A stretch of DNA of 64,000 nt from Pardosa pseudoannulata (GCA_032207245.1 CM063503.1:59134817-59198816); one strand, 5' to 3'. Shown: positions 46,198 through 58,398, counted from the stretch's first letter. Program-made: numbers and translations. The notes: generated by a model from the letters alone, not told the origin.

Positions 46198-46436
46198 CCA
46201 TCGAAGAAGATATTGAAATATTCAATGAGATCTCCTGAGTATCATGTATATTGACTTTTAAACCTGAATTACCTTTGAATGGAAATCTTGAAGGACTTGC
46301 ATTAGAAACCGAAGCATTCACTGTACCCCAATCTCTCCAATCCTCCAGTGATAGCTATTCTGATTCATTTTTAGAGGAAGAAAATTCATCCAGTGTAGAG
46401 TATAATAAAGATACAAAGAATTTCCTGCACATCTAA
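46198..46436 (+). other. Unidentified Ser/Glu-rich open frame
   Basis: The frame SIEEDIEIFNEIS, a stop, then TFKPELPLNGNLEGLALETE, QSLQSSSDSYSDSFLEEENS, ending HI at a TAA (46,432-46,436 region). Composition is protein-like and better balanced than surrounding AT-rich frames. A GTAAGT lies at 46,442. There is no ATG and it has a stop. It could be a captured exon or transposon gene relic; no family recognised. Confidence 0.25.
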
Positions 46437-47469
46437 CATTTGTAAGTAACGTAAATTGTACAAGATCAAATTATTTTCTTCCATTTCCTGTTCAATCTCT
46501 TGCAGGACTAGGGTTGCTTAGGAAAAAAGGGCCCACACTGCACGGGGTTGACATAATTAACGAAAGCATATGAATTAATAGGCAGCAATTTCAAAGAACT
46601 GAATCATACTGAGAAAATCTACCTTAGTCTCCCATAATATGTGTGCAGATTAGCCTAAAAGTTAAGAAAATTTTCAAGCATTGTAGCTATTAAGTAATCG
46701 AAAATTGAAACAGTTTTATTTGCAAATATAGAGAATAAATAGGAAGAAACATATTCATAGACACACATGTGTTTCTGTGTGTAAATTTAGTTCTATGTTT
46801 TGAATTGTTCTCAATTTTTCATTATCAGGTTACATATATACTCCTGTCTCCTGGTTTCATCATTCTCACATAGCTTTAATAGTAAATTTGACATTTGGAA
46901 ACACTACAATCCGAATAAATAAGATTTTTTCGCTTAAAATGTCTAACTCCACTTCATTACGACTTTTGAGTTTCATTTAAACTGAGACAGAAAATCAATA
47001 TTTGTAGAACAGAAACAATCCCGTACTAAGATACGATTTTCAGAGACGGTGAAAATAAATTTCCCATTACAAAAATAGTATTTTGATATTTTTATTACAA
47101 AAACATGTATTTATAAATACTTGTATTGACAAAGGTACGTGAATGTGCGTGTATACATATGTATGTAATAATGAGGATCATATTATCTCATTATAAATGG
47201 AAACTGGCTGTAAACTACTTGATTTACTAAACATATGATACAATCAATATTCATGGTATATAAAAGATGCAACAAGAAAATTTACTGATTACACTTGGAG
47301 AAATGATAAAAAAAAAACAAAAAAAAACAGAATTATTACTTATTATTCAAATCATTACTATTTTCTATTCAAAATTTTGCCGATATCAATATTTACGCTA
47401 AAATTTGCATTTACCTTAATATTTACATTAAACCGTAATGCAGTGTTTTAAATTCTATAATGCTGTAAA

Positions 47470-47640
47470 TTGATACGTCTGTTCTTTCCTTCCATTAAAA
47501 ACTGTCTTCGCTTCAATGAACAAATAACAAAGTAAGGCCAATTAAAATTGTTTGCCCCCCAAATTTTTTTTGGAAATATGTTTTAATTCTTTTCATTGTT
47601 GAAAATAATCTCTCAGTAGATACGAGAAAATCTGCAGATA
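47470..47640 (-). pseudogene. hAT transposase C-terminal fragment
   Basis: The minus strand reads VSTERLFSTMKRIKTYFQKK, then FGGQTILIGLTLLFVH. This matches the dimerisation region of hAT transposases (S..ERSFS.MKRIK...R...G...L.GLALL..H). About 55 codons; nothing of the catalytic domain is left. Confidence 0.75.
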
Positions 47641-47665
47641 TATTAAAGAGAGAATGAGTTGTGGG

Positions 47666-47715
47666 CAGGGCCATAGCCAGAAATTATTTTTGTAGGGGGA
47701 TCAAGGAGGAACGAC
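47666..47715 (+). mobile_element. hAT-type terminal repeat remnant
   Basis: 'cagggccatagccagaaatt' followed by a short G-run is the typical end of many hAT elements (CAGGG-C-TAGCCAG). It faces away from the transposase fragment next to it. The other end was not found. Confidence 0.5.
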
Positions 47716-48103
47716 ATTATTATTTGTAAATGATACTCCAGTAAAACTACATGTTTTGATATGCGTGTATACCCCTAATGAGTATCATTACACAAATGTA
47801 GTTTTCACAACAACAACAACAAAAAAAGATATAATGAACAATTTTTAATCTTTGAAAACGTGTCATGAAGTAACTACACAAGGAATTTAATAGTAAAATA
47901 AACATTGAAAAGAAATAAACTATGCATGACATTAAATTCTAACTTTAAAACAAGTATAATCGAAGAAAAATCAAATTTTGGAAAGAATATGAAAAAGTTA
48001 AAATTATTTTTCCCTCTGTACTATATATTTGCTTGCCTTAATGATGTAGAAAAAAATTTGTAATAATTGCCAAATTTCTAAAAATACATATTCTTTAAAT
48101 CAC

Positions 48104-48272
48104 CACGACCGAATGATGAACGATGGGTAGGGCGCTGTTCATCGGTGCCACAACTTGTAGGTTCAAATCCCACTGCTAACATGGATGTACGTAGCCGTTA
48201 GGAAGGAAGTAGGTCCTGGTATTAAAAGTTCTCATGCACCAAAATAGTAAACCGTAGCACTCCAAACCAAAC
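48104..48272 (+). mobile_element. SINE family 1, near complete
   Basis: 'gaccgaatgatgaacgatgg' (A-box region with an insertion), 'gtaggttcaaatcccactg' (B-box), 'atggatgtacgtagccgtta', 'aagtaggtcctgg' and the tail 'accgtagcactccaaacca'. Confidence 0.8.
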
Positions 48273-50227
48273 TAAGTCTCCACTTAAAAAATTGTAATAA
48301 ATGTAGTTAAAATATAAATAAAATATTTAATAGCATAGACTTTTTTTAAACTATTGAAAGTAACTAGAAGAGCTACAATTTATTCATATTTTTGCAATCA
48401 GTATACTTTATATTCAAAAAAGGTTCTAATAGGTTTACTATTAATAAACAAATTTCATATGTGCTGTAGTACATTTTCATGAGTAAGGAGATTAATTACT
48501 ATTGAAGAACCTCTCATAAGTTATAATATTATTTGATATATTTAGATGTAAATTAACAATGTTGTAACCTTTACGAAGATTATGTTAGATTATTTAAACT
48601 TATAATTTTATTATTATTTACCATATAAATATATATAAATATATTATATATCTCCCTTTTCCACACAAAAGAAAAAAATAGGGGTGATTGCTAATAAGTT
48701 TTTCTTTATATTTCCTCCCCTTATCTATCAACATTACGCTACGTATTTTTTTTTTTAACTTTTTCGAAAAATCTATCATTTATATCATTAAGACACAGAA
48801 ATCTCCGGTGATAGACTTTCGTAGTTTGAATTTTGTTCTGATTTAGCTATACACAATAACTAGACTAAATTAATTTATTTTGAGCTATTCTGTAAATAAG
48901 AATTTGTCTTCAGACTCACCGCGAAGCGCTCCTAACAGAAAAATCCTAACAATAGATTACGGAAAATGAGCGAATATAGTTTCTTGGGACGAATAACCAC
49001 AAGGGGGTTAGATGGGGAACCTTCAAACACAAAAGCCACTTGGTTGAGGTAGGAACAACATTTCCGGCTAGCAGTCGAGCAAGATTTGTAGTCAAAAATT
49101 GAACTTTTAAGGTTTTTTTAAGGTTTTTTAAAGAACATACCAGTCTATGTTCATGCATAGCTTGGCAAATAGTGCACACACATAGAATGTCTTTCTACGC
49201 ATAATGTTTTTAGAATTTCGGGGGGGGGGGGAAATAGGAAGTCTTTTTTTTGGACAGTCCTATGTTATAACACTTTAAGAATCGTGTTTATGAAGTCGAA
49301 GTCCCTTACGATTATTGTAGAATAATTATACAATTTTAATTCCGGAAAATCACCAATTTCCAGAAATAAATATTCTGGTACATTTATACTTCTATAACTA
49401 TTATTAAATAAATTAAAGTAAATGCTAAAAATAGAAATAGTTTTCTATACTACATACACAACTCTATCTTTTTTTAATTTTAATGTTAGATGAACCTCAT
49501 GGTTACTAAAAATAAATATGTTTCAAAGTGAAACTAAATATATTCTGGAAGTCTTCAATCATATATAACTAAAATTTAAGAAAACTTTTAATTTTATGAG
49601 TTAATTCGTTGCATAAACTCTTAAAACTGAACAGATGGTTACATTTGATTATTAATATACAATCATTGAATGCATCCTTGGGGAGGTGTAGATTGATATT
49701 TTAAAGATTTAATCAAATGGCCACAAAAATGCTGACATCTATTTGTTTTTGTATATAAATTTTTGCCATAATTACATTATTAAATATCCTAAAAATATCA
49801 ATAAAATCTTATAGAAGTTGCTAATGACAATCTTTTGGAACAATTATCAAGAAATAGGCTAACTGGGTGGGGTAATCTGAGAGTTGGTTTACCGTAATTA
49901 TGAATTGCAGCATTCTTTAGTCCCGATAAAAGGATTTTGTCTGCCTGGATTTGTTCTTTAGATTTAAAATTTGTTGATAGAACATTGATTACAAAAATAA
50001 AAATCTTCCATAGAAGAACAAATTTAAAATTCATGTGAGTTATATAATTGAATAATGAGAGAATATGAAATATTTCAATAATTCACATGATAAAGTTATG
50101 TATAAAGGTAGGGATTTTATCACAACCCCCCCCCCCTGCCAAAAAAAATATTACCCTGAAAAATCACATATATCCACTTTCCAAATATTCTACGCTGCAG
50201 CATAGTGTACGTTAGGTACTACACTAG

Positions 50228-50293
50228 AGCAGTGAGCTGTCTTTCGGTACTGATATGTGAGGTTTCCAATTCCGCTGCTTACATGGGTATTCA
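50228..50293 (+). mobile_element. SINE family 1 head fragment
   Basis: 'agcagtgagctgtctttcgg' then 'gaggtttccaattccgctgc' and 'ttacatgggtattc', a tRNA-like head with decayed boxes. Confidence 0.5.
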
Positions 50294-50407
50294 AAAATAA
50301 AAAAATACTGCAGCAATGTAAGAATAACCATTCTACCTTCGCCTGTGTTGAGATGAAACAGAAATTTCGTAAAGAAATATTTTTATATTAGACTTTAATT
50401 TCAAGAA

Positions 50408-50409
<2 letters not shown>

Positions 50410-50463
<54 letters not shown>

Positions 50464-50482
50464 TATATATGTATATATATAT
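50410..50482. repeat. (TA)n microsatellite
   Basis: TA dinucleotides with a few C/G interruptions. Confidence 0.95.
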
Positions 50483-50959
50483 GAAAATTTGCTGCACAAA
50501 TCGGTACCAAATATACTAACACAAATTTATGTCTAATAAAAACAAACAGACCTATGTCGAGTTAAAATGTTTAATTTTTAACTGATTTGAAAAAAGTTGT
50601 AGAAATTTATATTAACAATTATTTATTTCATAAAAAGGAGAGAAAATTAGAATTTTACACATTAATAGGAGTATTTTATATGTGCCTCACCAGAATTGTC
50701 AGCCAAAGTTTTAAAAATTATTGCTAATTTTAAATACACATAAAGCTTGTCAAGTCTCGAAGATTATCCCAAAAGAAATAATGGATTATAAAAGTACAGA
50801 TAAAAATATTCTTTGAGAGACTTATTTATATATTTTTTTTTTTATGAAACGTTAGCCAAGACATTTAAGTGGTGCAATTAGAGATACAGCAGTTAAAGCA
50901 AACGAAATACTTCGAAATAAAAATGTACAAAGCCAGGAAAAGCTATCAGCATCTTTGTT

Positions 50960-51172
50960 CCTCAGGCAGAAAGGGGAGCATCCCTTAATAAATGTCAGTC
51001 AAAGAGGGGTTCAATTCCCAAACAATAGACTGGACCCTCCGACCGGGGGGTTCCGATACGGGATATCCACTTTCAGAGCGCTTTTGAGTTTGAAAATTGT
51101 ACGTGACAACCGCTTTAGAAACACCATTCATTTGGCAGAATTGTACGTGACAACCGCTTAGAAGGATATAAA
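50960..51172 (+). repeat. GC-richer tract with B-box-like string and short direct repeat
   Basis: 'gaggggttcaattcccaaac' (about 51,004) resembles a tRNA T-arm/B-box. 'aattgtacgtgacaaccgct' occurs twice (51,097 and 51,139). It lies at the right end of the copy-B-only insertion and may be part of its terminal structure or a further SINE. Confidence 0.4.
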
Positions 51173-52196
51173 TCCAAACTGTGAAACATTGGTAATTTTC
51201 TGAAAGTTCATCCATTATGTTCAATAAAACTCAATTTAACGAAGTTTTACACTGGTGTTTATTCTCAAGATATGCAAAGGGATACAAAAAAAAAAAATTA
51301 ATTTATGGTTTTCAATTTACATTTAGTAGCTGCACTCCTTTTAAAATACATGTACAAAATTATTCTCTACTTCAAAGACACAATATTCTTTTAAAAATGT
51401 TTAATTTTTTTGTACTGTTAGAAACATTTTAATTGCTTTAATTTTATAATTAAGTTTAAAGCATGACCAGAAGAATGAAGATTTAATAGTTAATTTAAAT
51501 GAAGCTAAATTTAAAAAAAATAACACATAGAGAAGATAAAAATAGGTATTACAGTATTAAATAGCTCTAAACATAATTAAGCTTTTAAATTGCAGGATTT
51601 AATCCATAATTCAAAGTAATAACTATAGTTATTTAATATCTTAGCTTTTATGTTTTCATTGTTACTGTATGAATATAAATTGTTTAATGAGAACTATGAC
51701 ATGTTATAAATTTTCAGATGATTAGATGGAGATCTGTGTTTAACAATTTTTAATAAGTAAAAAGTTTTTAATAAGTAATTTTTTCTTTTAAAAAGTGAAT
51801 TTAAAAAATTATTCAAAAGTATCATACGTTTTACTATAGATACATCAGAAATTTAAAAGTAGAAATCAGAAATTTAAAATAGATCTGTATCTTTTGAATC
51901 CAGAATTGAGAAATGACAAATTTTTTCGAAATATTTTTCAAGTTTTAAATCTGTAAATCTGTTTTAATCACTTTATATAAATCTGTACTATAACATGGAA
52001 ATAAGTACACCAAATTTCCTCAAATTCTTAGTTTGTAGATATTATACTTAGGTTCAACTGACATGAAATGATCCAGCATCAACATAATTTCTTACAGATT
52101 ACAGAAATACAAAATTAAAAATTAACCAGTATACCTTTTTATATTTATACTACTATATTTTGATTAATAGGATTTCCAACTATTATAATTTACTAA

Positions 52197-52247
52197 AAGA
52201 CCTTTAGGGTCAAAGATTTTAAAGAACCTTTGACTCTAAAGGTCTAA
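52197..52247. repeat. Hairpin-forming inverted repeat
   Basis: 'agacctttagggtcaaag' is followed after about 12 nt by 'cctttgactctaaaggtct', its near-perfect inverse. Copy A (22,242-22,266) has only the first arm, so the second arm arose in copy B. Confidence 0.8.
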
Positions 52248-54189
52248 AGGAAAATAATATTGAGAAGAATTTTTGAAGCAGATAAGGAAAATTGAATTGG
52301 AAGAATATATTGCAACTTTAAACTACAGCAGAATTTTAGGAAAAGTAATTTAGGTGAAAGGGATGACAGATTCCATGTAAGATAGTTTGTATATATATAC
52401 TGGTATATTGATAAAAACCAGTCAAGAAAATAAATTTCATGGAAAGGGAAGGAATGGAAAAGGAAAGGGAAAAAAAATTAGCCTAAATGTGAGAAGCCTT
52501 GATAATTCTGAACATTGTCTGAGAAATAACGAAGTCATCAAAAGTAGGATTATAGCTAAAGACAGATCAAAATGAAGGAACTTGAATGAAACAGACTTAC
52601 CTTGGAACCAGGGTAACAGTAATGTAAATATTAACCTAGAAATAAATAAAAATGATTATTTAAAAATATAAATCAAATCTCATATAAACTGTAAGATACT
52701 TTTAATGTAGAAATTACTCATATAAACTTTAAGATACTTTTAAAGTAGAAATTACAATTTTGGTTTAAACTTTCTTTTTATCATTTTTGGTTGTGTTAAA
52801 CTTAGCATTATTGTCTACTAGAATAACTTCACTGCTAAAATAATCAAGTTATGATTCAGCCTAAATTTAGCAAATTTTTAAATATATTGTGTGGCTATAT
52901 GCATGATACAGTGAGATAAGGAATGTATGTTTGAAATTTTAAGCTTAAAAAAGTCTATTGAAAGAGTGGGAAAGTTTAAACATTTTTTTTCTTCTTCTTC
53001 ACAGCATCAATTAAAGATTATTTACTGTAATTGGAGGTTGAAATAAGCTTAATATTTTCCTTTTATGAAAAAAAAAACAATGGGATTAACAGCTTATATT
53101 ACTGGAGAATACAGTGTAAAACCACTTCACTATATTTACAGACTCTGTTTACAATCCTGATCACCTCCTTGCAAAATGGCCTTTCAACTTGATTTCAACC
53201 TCAATTACTGTAGTTAATCTTTTAACCTATCCCTTAATAAAGTAGAAAAGAAAATTTGAGTTTAAATATGACGGTTAGTTTTTATCACAGATAACTGAAA
53301 CATATTATGTTACACAACAACCGAAATATAAGAACAAATTTTATAAAATATAATTATAGGGAACAGTTCAGCAAATGAAATTTTAGATTTGTTACTCCTA
53401 CAAAAATTACATAGTACATGAAATAAAACAGACTTAATATTGAAAATATTCCAGCATGAACACTGTATTAATTTTAATTATTTATAAAGTAGTCTTTTCA
53501 CAGAACAAGTGATGAATATTTGTTTCTAGATAGTTATTCTTGGAAATTATATTTTACAGGCCAAATAGAATTTTTACAGAAACGAATATTTAGTGTTAAA
53601 TATGAGTGTAAGATTGAATTGAAGATATAACCAGTGGCATGGATTAGAGAGGGATGGAAGGGGTTAAAATCACCCTAGCTATGTAACAAATAGACTCATG
53701 AAATGATCATTAATTTTTAATATTTAATATAATAATTATGACTCGGCTAACATATTTGTATTGTATTTTGACACTTGTGTTATGTTTTAAAATGCAAAGT
53801 TATAACAAGTGACAAATAATTCAGTATAGAAAGAAAATCTGATAAAAATGTTTGAGGTTTAAATGAAGTTTGCGTCAATATTCCATAAAATGAATTGCAG
53901 TTTTATGTATAAATCTATAATTCATTTTCTGGAATATCCATCCGGCTTTTATTTCATTTTCACACTCTTACATAAATTAAATTGAAAACATAAATCAAAA
54001 ATTTAGGAGTAAATACTATAGTATTAAAGGACAGTCAGCATTCAGCAATAAACTTTGAAAAAGTGCTCTCTCATTTTTTGTGAAAACGAAACTTATATCA
54101 AATCTCTAACAAATAATTCATTTATTACTAAAAAATATTAAAAAAAAAAAAAAGTGAATTACTCATTAAAAACTAACTAACGATTATGA

Positions 54190-54465
54190 ATAAATGCAGT
54201 GGTCTGTTCGGGCAACGGGATCGAGTCTCGATACGGAAGTTTCGCTGCTTTCACAAATGGCAACTGGTGCTCGTAAAAGTAGGATTGTGAATTGAAATGT
54301 CGGCCAAGTTTTCAAATAATATCCCTGGAGATGACAGGCCAATCCTGGATGTTTTCTGCTTGGTCCTTGCGTTTTTATTACGAGTAGTCAGCGGGGCGTA
54401 ATGTTACTCGCGTCCGTAACTTACGTTACACGTGCCCCTCGAGTGGTGGTAAATGAGTAACAACT
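54190..54465 (+). mobile_element. SINE family 2, ancient copy
   Basis: Body strings 'atccctggagatgacaggcc' and 'agtcagcggggcgtaatgtt' match 25,133-25,440 in the equivalent place of copy A. The tRNA-like head is largely decayed. Confidence 0.65.
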
Positions 54466-54926
54466 TCGCAGATAATGAAAGACTGTTTAACTACCAAATT
54501 TCTTTGCGTTAAAAAAATTGAAAAAAGGAAAAAGGGCTAGAATTTGTAATTTTACAGATTTGTAATAAGATTTTAAATGTAAGTTATGATATTTAATTAT
54601 GGATCTGCTAAATACAGGTAAATGTCCGGCATTTGTTAAAAAAATCTATAATTATGATTTATATAGTTTTTTCTTTCGTGCTATGCCTGTAGATAATATT
54701 ATAACCAATTGAAAAAAAAAATTTTAATTTAGAATACAATTGATACACTGACAAACGAAGAAACAAAAGAATGCAATTTATAGCTGCATTTTGTTACTTT
54801 TTTATGGAATATTCATTTTAAAAAATATATTAAATATGTGATGATTAAAATTATATTTTTACTTTATTTATCCTTTGAATATTATGAGGAGCATTCGAGT
54901 AAACCTAAAAGTAAGCTGACCCTGGG

Positions 54927-54929
<3 letters not shown>

Positions 54930-55005
<76 letters not shown>

Positions 55006-55009
55006 GTGT
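54930..55009. repeat. (TA)n followed by (TG)n microsatellite
   Basis: TA units to about 54,969, then TG units to 55,009. Confidence 0.95.
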
Positions 55010-55347
55010 ATACTTACGCATGATGATCTGCTTTTATTCTTGTCGACAACATTAACTATGTTTATATTGCTGTTAAAAACTGGAAACGATTCACGTAAAG
55101 ACATATAAATAAATCTCGCTGATGAAATGCTGTAATAAAAAAATTCCTCCTTTTCTTCCTCAATATTTGTTATAAATTCACATTTTTATGATTTTCTAAA
55201 AACGCAACTAAAAAAATTACGACTCATAAGGAAATATTTATATAGCTAAAAAATATCAACGGATATTAAGAATGCCTGCTACAGCCAGACAGAATTATTT
55301 TAGCTCCACTTACTCAACACCGTATCCAAACTCTGAAATCCGAACAT

Positions 55348-55495
55348 TGACTGAATGGGTAGGGCATTGATCTTTCGTTTGTGGGCTCGAGTCTAGCTGT
55401 TGGCATGGATGTTTTTAGACGTTCGGAATCAGCTATAAAGAGTATGCCCAAGTCTGTTTATCTTTCGTGTAATAAAACATAGCCACCTAAATTAA
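55348..55495 (+). mobile_element. SINE family 1, old copy (partner of 26,991)
   Basis: 'gactgaatgggtagggcatt', 'gggctcgagtct', 'ttagacgttcggaatc' and a 3' part without the usual tail. It is the same insertion as at 26,991-27,141. Confidence 0.7.
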
Positions 55496-56107
55496 AATCT
55501 TAAAATATTTGTCATTTCTTTTATACAACTAGCTATGATTTTCCCCGAGTTTACTTTGGTTCTGGAAAAATTAAGAATTTTTCCTAAAATAAACGTATGC
55601 CCTTGTTTAAAAGAGTTCAAAGTTTTTTCTCGCTTAGTGGACACAGACTAACACAAATCGAGATGATATTTGAAATTCAATGGTAATTGAAAATTATATT
55701 TTACGTACTATAAACACCAAGTAAAATAAAAATACAAAATCAAAGGTAAAAGCAGGTTCATTTTAATATTATAATACGCTTAAATTAAAAATTTGAAATT
55801 AATATGTGTAAGTTTATTTACATTGCGTGAAAATAAAAAATAAAAATAATAAACTGACCGTTTTGAGAAAAGGCATTTAAAGTTAAAAACCGAAATATTT
55901 CTAGTAATTATACTCATAAAATAAAAATAAGTAGTTCTACGTGTTCTAATGTTAACCTTTTAAATTTCTAGCTCAAATGCAAACTTAAAGTTCCCTTTGT
56001 GAAATATTTTGCATGGTTTAATTAAATGGCAGAAAATCAACAAAAACTGGGTACAATTAATACTACGAAGAATAAGAACAAAAATTCTGCAAAATTCCAC
56101 ACATCAT

Positions 56108-56267
56108 TCTACTGATTATAATTGAATGAAAGTTCTAACTAGAATATACCTTATTCTGTAGCCTGATTTAGGCCTATTAGTCTGATCTGCGTCGGAAACA
56201 ACGTACGTTTACGTTATGTGTCGTTCAACAGAAAATACCGATATCAACTCACCCCAATAAAGAAAAT
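56108..56267. promoter_or_regulatory. Highly conserved non-coding block, copy B
   Basis: Partner of 27,992-28,152, differing at about five positions. It lies about 670-830 bp into the inferred intron 1 of ZF-B. The palindromic core 'aacgtacgtttacgtta' and the minus-strand GGGGTGAGT are identical. Confidence 0.6.
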
Positions 56268-56879
56268 ATTAATCAAGTCCCAAACATATTCAAAATATTA
56301 TTTGTAACATCATTAGAGTTCAAAATACTCTTGGATTAATTCTTTTTGTGTAAACAATTTACCCCTACTTACTGCAAATTGATAGCACAAGAAATATGCG
56401 TTTTTGTGTTCCGAAATCAAAACTTTAACTAATATTTTACTATATCCTAATAAACTTCAAATTTTAAGATTTATAAAACTTTTTATAGTTTTTAAGTGTT
56501 TTGGAATGCTTTCTTTAAGTTCCAATATTAAGACCACTCATGAGTATGTAGGATATGACTGATTAATGAACATTTGAGAACATGCAATTTTGAAATTATA
56601 GTTCTTTTCAAAGATATTTTTAATAAATCAATCAACGCAGCACTTAGAGCACTTTAAGAAAGCTTTTTTTATATAAAACTGAAGAATATAAGAAACAAAA
56701 TTTGATAGATTAAACTTTCGTTTTCTCGTTAAAAGAATGAAATTCTATTCTGAAATAAACTGTGTGGCGAAGTATTTTATGCTTTGTTTAAAGTATAATA
56801 ATTATTAACATGGTTGAAGTATTTAAATTATGACAAAGCAAAATCATAGGTAAATTTAAGGGAACTGAAGTTTACTCAC

Positions 56880-56939
56880 CACTCGTTGGGTACCTCCAAA
56901 ATTCTTCCTTCGGAAAAGCGATCTTCTGAAGATGTATAT
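56880..56939 (-). other. Inferred first exon (5' UTR) of ZF-B
   Basis: It ends at a donor G|GTGAGT (56,874-56,879), the counterpart of the ZF-A donor. The start is placed 31 nt from the TATA box by analogy; the initiator here (TCTGAAT) is weaker than in copy A. No ATG. Confidence 0.4.
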
Positions 56940-56970
56940 TCAGAACAATTGGAGTTTGCGGAACTTTATA
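56939..56970 (-). promoter_or_regulatory. Core promoter (TATA) of ZF-B
   Basis: TATAAAG at 56,964-56,970 on the minus strand, aligned with the ZF-A TATA box. The following 15 nt are also conserved ('ttccgcaaact' against 'ttcggcaaact'). Confidence 0.5.
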
Positions 56971-57548
56971 GACCTTTACACGCAGTTACAGTTAAAAGTA
57001 TGACATTGAAGTTTCAAGTAATACACTCCATTTTCTGTTTCTGTTTTTCTTTTTCTAACATATTAAATATCGTTTCTCTAAACTTTAATCGATATCAAAG
57101 TATATTTTAATTTTCTTATTCTTTTTCAATTTTCATAGCATAAATGTTTGAACGTCGTTAACGTATCCTCTTTTTAATATTTGCATGTATAGAAAAGGCG
57201 AAACCCTTTAGAAAATAGAAATTTCGTATGTTTACCAAGTTTTAATATATACAGCATTGCGAATTTTGCAAAATATAATATTTATTCAGTACTATATTTA
57301 GAATATATTCCAATTATTAATGCCTAAAACTACTCTCCATCAACACTAGTATAATTAAAAGGAAATAAATATATATATATATATAAACATATAATTCAGA
57401 TTATGAAAATAATTTGGTAACAGCAAATATTGTTTAAGAACTTCTTTGTTGTTCCTATGGAAAATTATTTTTTTCTTTAGTGTAGGTATTAACTTTTCTG
57501 TTGCTGGTACTGTTTTGTGACTTCTATGAATTTCGCCAATCAATAACA

Positions 57549-57574
57549 CTATATATATATACATATATATATAC

Positions 57575-57661
<87 letters not shown>
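57549..57661. repeat. (TA)n array
   Basis: About 110 bp of TA with a few CA interruptions; it hosts the adjacent mariner insertion. Confidence 0.95.
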
Positions 57662-57664
<3 letters not shown>

Positions 57665-58398
57665 GGTGTCTATAAAAGAACTCCGGGGTTTTAAAAATTC
57701 ATATCTCGCTAACTATAAAAGATAGCAAAATTTAGTCGATTTCTCTGAAAAGAGTAGCTCAAAAAGTTTTACTCATACCATTTGGGAATGTTTGTATCAA
57801 CTATTGGCGGCGCTGCAGGGCGTTGACCTTGAAATGACGTCGCGAAATTTGAAATGATGGCGACTCCGCAACAAAAGGCTCAATGTGTTATTTGGCTCAT
57901 AGAAACGAAGTCTGTAGTTACCGTACAAAGAAATTTTCGACGTAACTATGGTGTTAACCCGCCTTCTGACAAAACCATTCGTCAATGGTTCAGTGCATTT
58001 AAGGAAACAGGGAATGTTTTGAAGCAAAAGTCGCCGGGTAGGCCGAGTGTGTCTCAAGAGAAAGTGGACAAAACTCCGTTGGTTTTTTTCTTCTGGGGGC
58101 ATATCAAGACTCTTGTGTATGCAGAGAAAATTCTTGATGTTCAACATCTCAGGGAACGAATAGTCAATTAATTGTGTGGCAACCATCCTCCCAGACATGC
58201 TCGCCAGGACATGGGAAGAGGTAGAATACCGTTTAGACGTCTGCCGTGCCACTAACGGGGCTCATATAGAACTTTACTAAGTGTTAAAAAAACTTGAAAA
58301 TGTAAGCTTGCCAGTCATGTATAAAACATGTATGTATGTTTTTTATTTCATTAACATATTTTGCCTCAAAACCCCGGAGTTCTTTTATAGACACCCTG
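57662..58398 (+). mobile_element. Internally deleted mariner/Tc1-superfamily element in a TA array
   Basis: 737 bp. The inverted repeats are 'cagggtgtctataaaagaac' plus 'tccggggttttaa' at the left and the complement at the right ('acaccctg' ending at 58,398); about 31 bp match. TA flanks both sides. It keeps the two ends of a transposase gene but not the catalytic part. Confidence 0.88.
57854..58280 (+). pseudogene. Transposase with the DDE domain deleted
   Basis: The N-terminus is MATPQQKAQCVIWLIETKSV, then TVQRNFRRNYGVNPPSDKTI and RQWFSAFKETGNVL, then SPGRPSVSQEKVD: two HTH motifs and the GRP box of insect and spider mariner-like transposases. The frame then jumps straight to the C-terminal signature FFFWGHIKTLVYAEK, QHLRERI and, after a frameshift, ATILPDMLARTWEEVEYRLD and VCRATNGAHIE. 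About 150-200 residues with all three catalytic acids are missing. The junction lies near 58,070-58,085. The remaining fragment could at most bind DNA. Confidence 0.85.

Larger units (their letters stand above)
45225..51172. other. 6-kb insertion found only in copy B
   Basis: Copy A is continuous at this point ('aagaatat|ggtccaaactg', 21,418-21,436). Copy B leaves homology after 'aagaatat' (45,224) and returns at 'tccaaactgt' (51,173), with 'aaggatat' just before it, a possible imperfect 8-bp target duplication. The start (45,225-45,560) is GC-richer. Inside are SINEs, hAT remnants, a TA array and an unidentified frame, all listed separately. No matching termini were found. Outside those features (46,450-47,460; 48,280-50,220; 50,490-50,940) I see only AT-rich DNA with G- or C-runs at 49,219 and 50,127. 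Confidence 0.6.
42248..56939 (-). other. Gene model ZF-B (promoter to poly(A) signal)
   Basis: Same layout as ZF-A: TATA box 56,964-56,970, start near 56,939, first exon ending at 56,880, intron of about 14 kb, acceptor at 42,927, coding exon 42,381-42,926, AATAAA at 42,248-42,253. The intron holds the 6 kb insertion at 45,225-51,172. The exon join is inferred. Confidence 0.45.
51173..57540. repeat. Segmental duplication copy B, ZF-B upstream intron and promoter
   Basis: Collinear with 21,430-29,380 of copy A, but without the piggyBac MITE and the second 213-bp unit. Outside the listed features no coding sequence was seen. Confidence 0.88.

Noticed and set aside
49798..50034. 78-codon minus frame at 49,798 and 77-codon frame at 48,946
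   Set aside because: No recognisable domains and no counterpart elsewhere; not supported.
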